DNA of 64,000 bases from Ignavibacteria bacterium (lineage in GTDB: Bacteria > Bacteroidota > Ignavibacteria > Kapaibacteriales > Kapaibacteriaceae). The notes under the pieces were generated by a model, which did not search any database, was not told where the DNA came from, and was given only the letters and a program-made list of their open reading frames with translations. The first letter of the stretch is position 1; each line of letters opens with the position of its first letter. A program made the position numbers and the translations under genes. Location: assembly GCA_947495975.1 (NCBI GenBank), contig CANMBE010000010.1, positions 1-64,000 on the forward strand, written 5' to 3'. Positions 63,237 to 64,000 of the stretch are shown here, one piece after another.

Positions 63237-64000
63237 ATGGATCCTCATCCGAACAATGTGCAACATGCTTTTGAGATGAATTTCTCTACCAAGAAGAAGT
63301 CCTTCGGAGGCCAAGTGTTGATGGGTGTCATCTTTGTTGTTGTGGGCGGTGGGCTCCTTCTCGAAACGTTCAACATCATCGAGTTTTGGCCCCTCTTGAA
63401 TATGTGGTGGCCGTCACTTTTGATAGTAATCGCACTAGCAAAACTTGTAACGCGCTCTGGCTCCGTATTCGGCAATGGTATGCTCTTTACAGTCGGCGCG
63501 CTATTGCAGTTAGGCAATCTCGATATCATCAATGGTTTCTGGAGCGCATTCTGGCCTATCGTTTTGATTCTCATTGGAATCTCGATGCTGGTGGACAGAA
63601 AAAAAAAATCCAATCCTTTCGTGAAGAGCAGCACGGCGTCTGGCGAGGGTGAAGGTTTGCCGTATGAAGAGAACCGACTAGAGGCCAACGCGATCTTTGC
63701 AGGAAATGACGTGCGTGTAACGAGTAGGAACTTTTCAGGCGGCGAGGCCAACGCTATTTTTGGCGGCATGGACATAGACATGCGGAGCGCAGAAATTCAG
63801 GACAACCTTGCTGTCTTCAAATGTGTGGCACTCTTTGGTGGAGTGGAGCTCAAGGTTCCACCGCATTGGACCATCCACGTGAAAGGCACTCCAATCTTTG
63901 GTGGAATAGAAGATAAAACTCAGCGCTTTCGTGATTCGAACGTTGTTGGCCCGACGCTTGTTCTTGATGCTACCGTAATTTTTGGTAGCATCGAGATCAG
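63237..64000 (+). CDS. LiaF-like membrane protein, truncated by window end
   Basis: The frame opens at ATG 63237 and stays open to the last base (254 complete codons seen), so the C-terminus lies outside the window. It starts with a short cytosolic part, then LiaI-LiaF-type membrane segments (GQVLMGVIFVVVGGGLLLE, PSLLIVIALAKLV, FWPIVLILIGISMLVD), a basic linker with an A10 tract, and repeated beta strands with FGG and FGS turns (ANAIFAGNDVRV, ANAIFGGMDIDM, FKCVALFGGVELKV). That repeat is the beta-helix of LiaF/DUF2154 proteins, which sense cell-envelope stress. Substrate or partner unknown. Confidence 0.75.
   Translation, partial: MDPHPNNVQHAFEMNFSTKKKSFGGQVLMGVIFVVVGGGLLLETFNIIEFWPLLNMWWPSLLIVIALAKLVTRSGSVFGNGMLFTVGALLQLGNLDIINGFWSAFWPIVLILIGISMLVDRKKKSNPFVKSSTASGEGEGLPYEENRLEANAIFAGNDVRVTSRNFSGGEANAIFGGMDIDMRSAEIQDNLAVFKCVALFGGVELKVPPHWTIHVKGTPIFGGIEDKTQRFRDSNVVGPTLVLDATVIFGSIEI

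Noticed and set aside
1-64000. Possible over-representation of GGGGCT/AGCCCC
   Set aside because: By-eye counting gave roughly 60 hits on both strands against about 31 expected at uniform composition. The longer GGGGGCT form occurs about 15 times, but GGGGGCG is nearly as common and there is no clear strand bias. Codon usage could explain it. A proper Markov-model count on the whole genome would be needed.

Overview
The window is an ordinary chromosomal segment of a Gram-negative bacterium of the Bacteroidota/Chlorobiota (FCB) superphylum, most likely near the Ignavibacteria/Kapabacteria lineage. The evidence is: secreted proteins ending in type IX secretion (T9SS) sorting domains, a DUF2723 O-mannosyltransferase-like protein, carboxypeptidase-like-plug outer-membrane barrels, a Bacteroidota-style GT5 glycosyltransferase, and separate heptose kinase and adenylyltransferase genes. 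Base composition looks close to balanced. Several genes have recognisable Shine-Dalgarno sites, which is unlike most Bacteroidota. I saw no rRNA, tRNA, CRISPR array or intact insertion sequence. Lineage is inferred from gene content, not from a search.

Layout: 0.3-5 kb, SIMPL protein and a GT5/lipoprotein/outer-membrane-protein operon. 5-10.8 kb, heptose activation (rfaE2, rfaE1), ferritin, folate genes (folB, folK), dnaG and a YbbR protein. 10.8-18.3 kb, queA, sppA, queF, queD, gltX, a small lipoprotein and a sigma-54 activator. 18.4-24.2 kb (minus strand), folP, dapA, DUF58, a NarL-type regulator, nadE and a MarR regulator. 24.3-33.2 kb, a large outer-membrane barrel facing the MarR gene, a T9SS beta-propeller, an MFS gene remnant, rhomboid, DUF2723 protein and a ROK kinase. 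33.4-40.1 kb (minus strand), rpsD, a structured RNA region, queC, a thioredoxin-like protein, and the translation cluster frr, pyrH, tsf, rpsB, rpsI, rplM. 40.2-45.5 kb (minus strand), Memo-family protein, small membrane protein, gamma carbonic anhydrase-like protein, CCA-adding enzyme and a split transketolase. 45.8-52 kb, one giant and one minimal T9SS cargo, then a cystathionine synthase/lyase. 52-56.3 kb (minus strand), PaaN-type aldehyde dehydrogenase, haloperoxidase-like lipoprotein and an outer-membrane protein. 56.3-64 kb, a transposase-derived HTH protein with a coiled-coil protein and a TauE/SafE exporter, an unknown membrane protein, alanine dehydrogenase, a cytochrome b/Rieske pair, a DegT aminotransferase and a truncated LiaF-like gene.

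Most genes are housekeeping. Queuosine/preQ1 (queC, queD, queF, queA) and folate (folB, folK, folP) pathways are represented at dispersed loci. The most interesting observations are: (1) a cytochrome b-like protein paired with a Rieske protein that keeps only one histidine per haem-binding helix, so it may hold one haem instead of two; (2) a structured RNA ending in a terminator hairpin directly upstream of a stand-alone rpsD; (3) a long bipartite hairpin upstream of rpsB and a Shine-Dalgarno-hiding hairpin at rplM; (4) an operon joining an IS630-transposase-like HTH protein to a coiled-coil protein and a TauE/SafE exporter; (5) a recurring intergenic palindrome family; and (6) an inverted repeat between a MarR gene and a divergent barrel gene.
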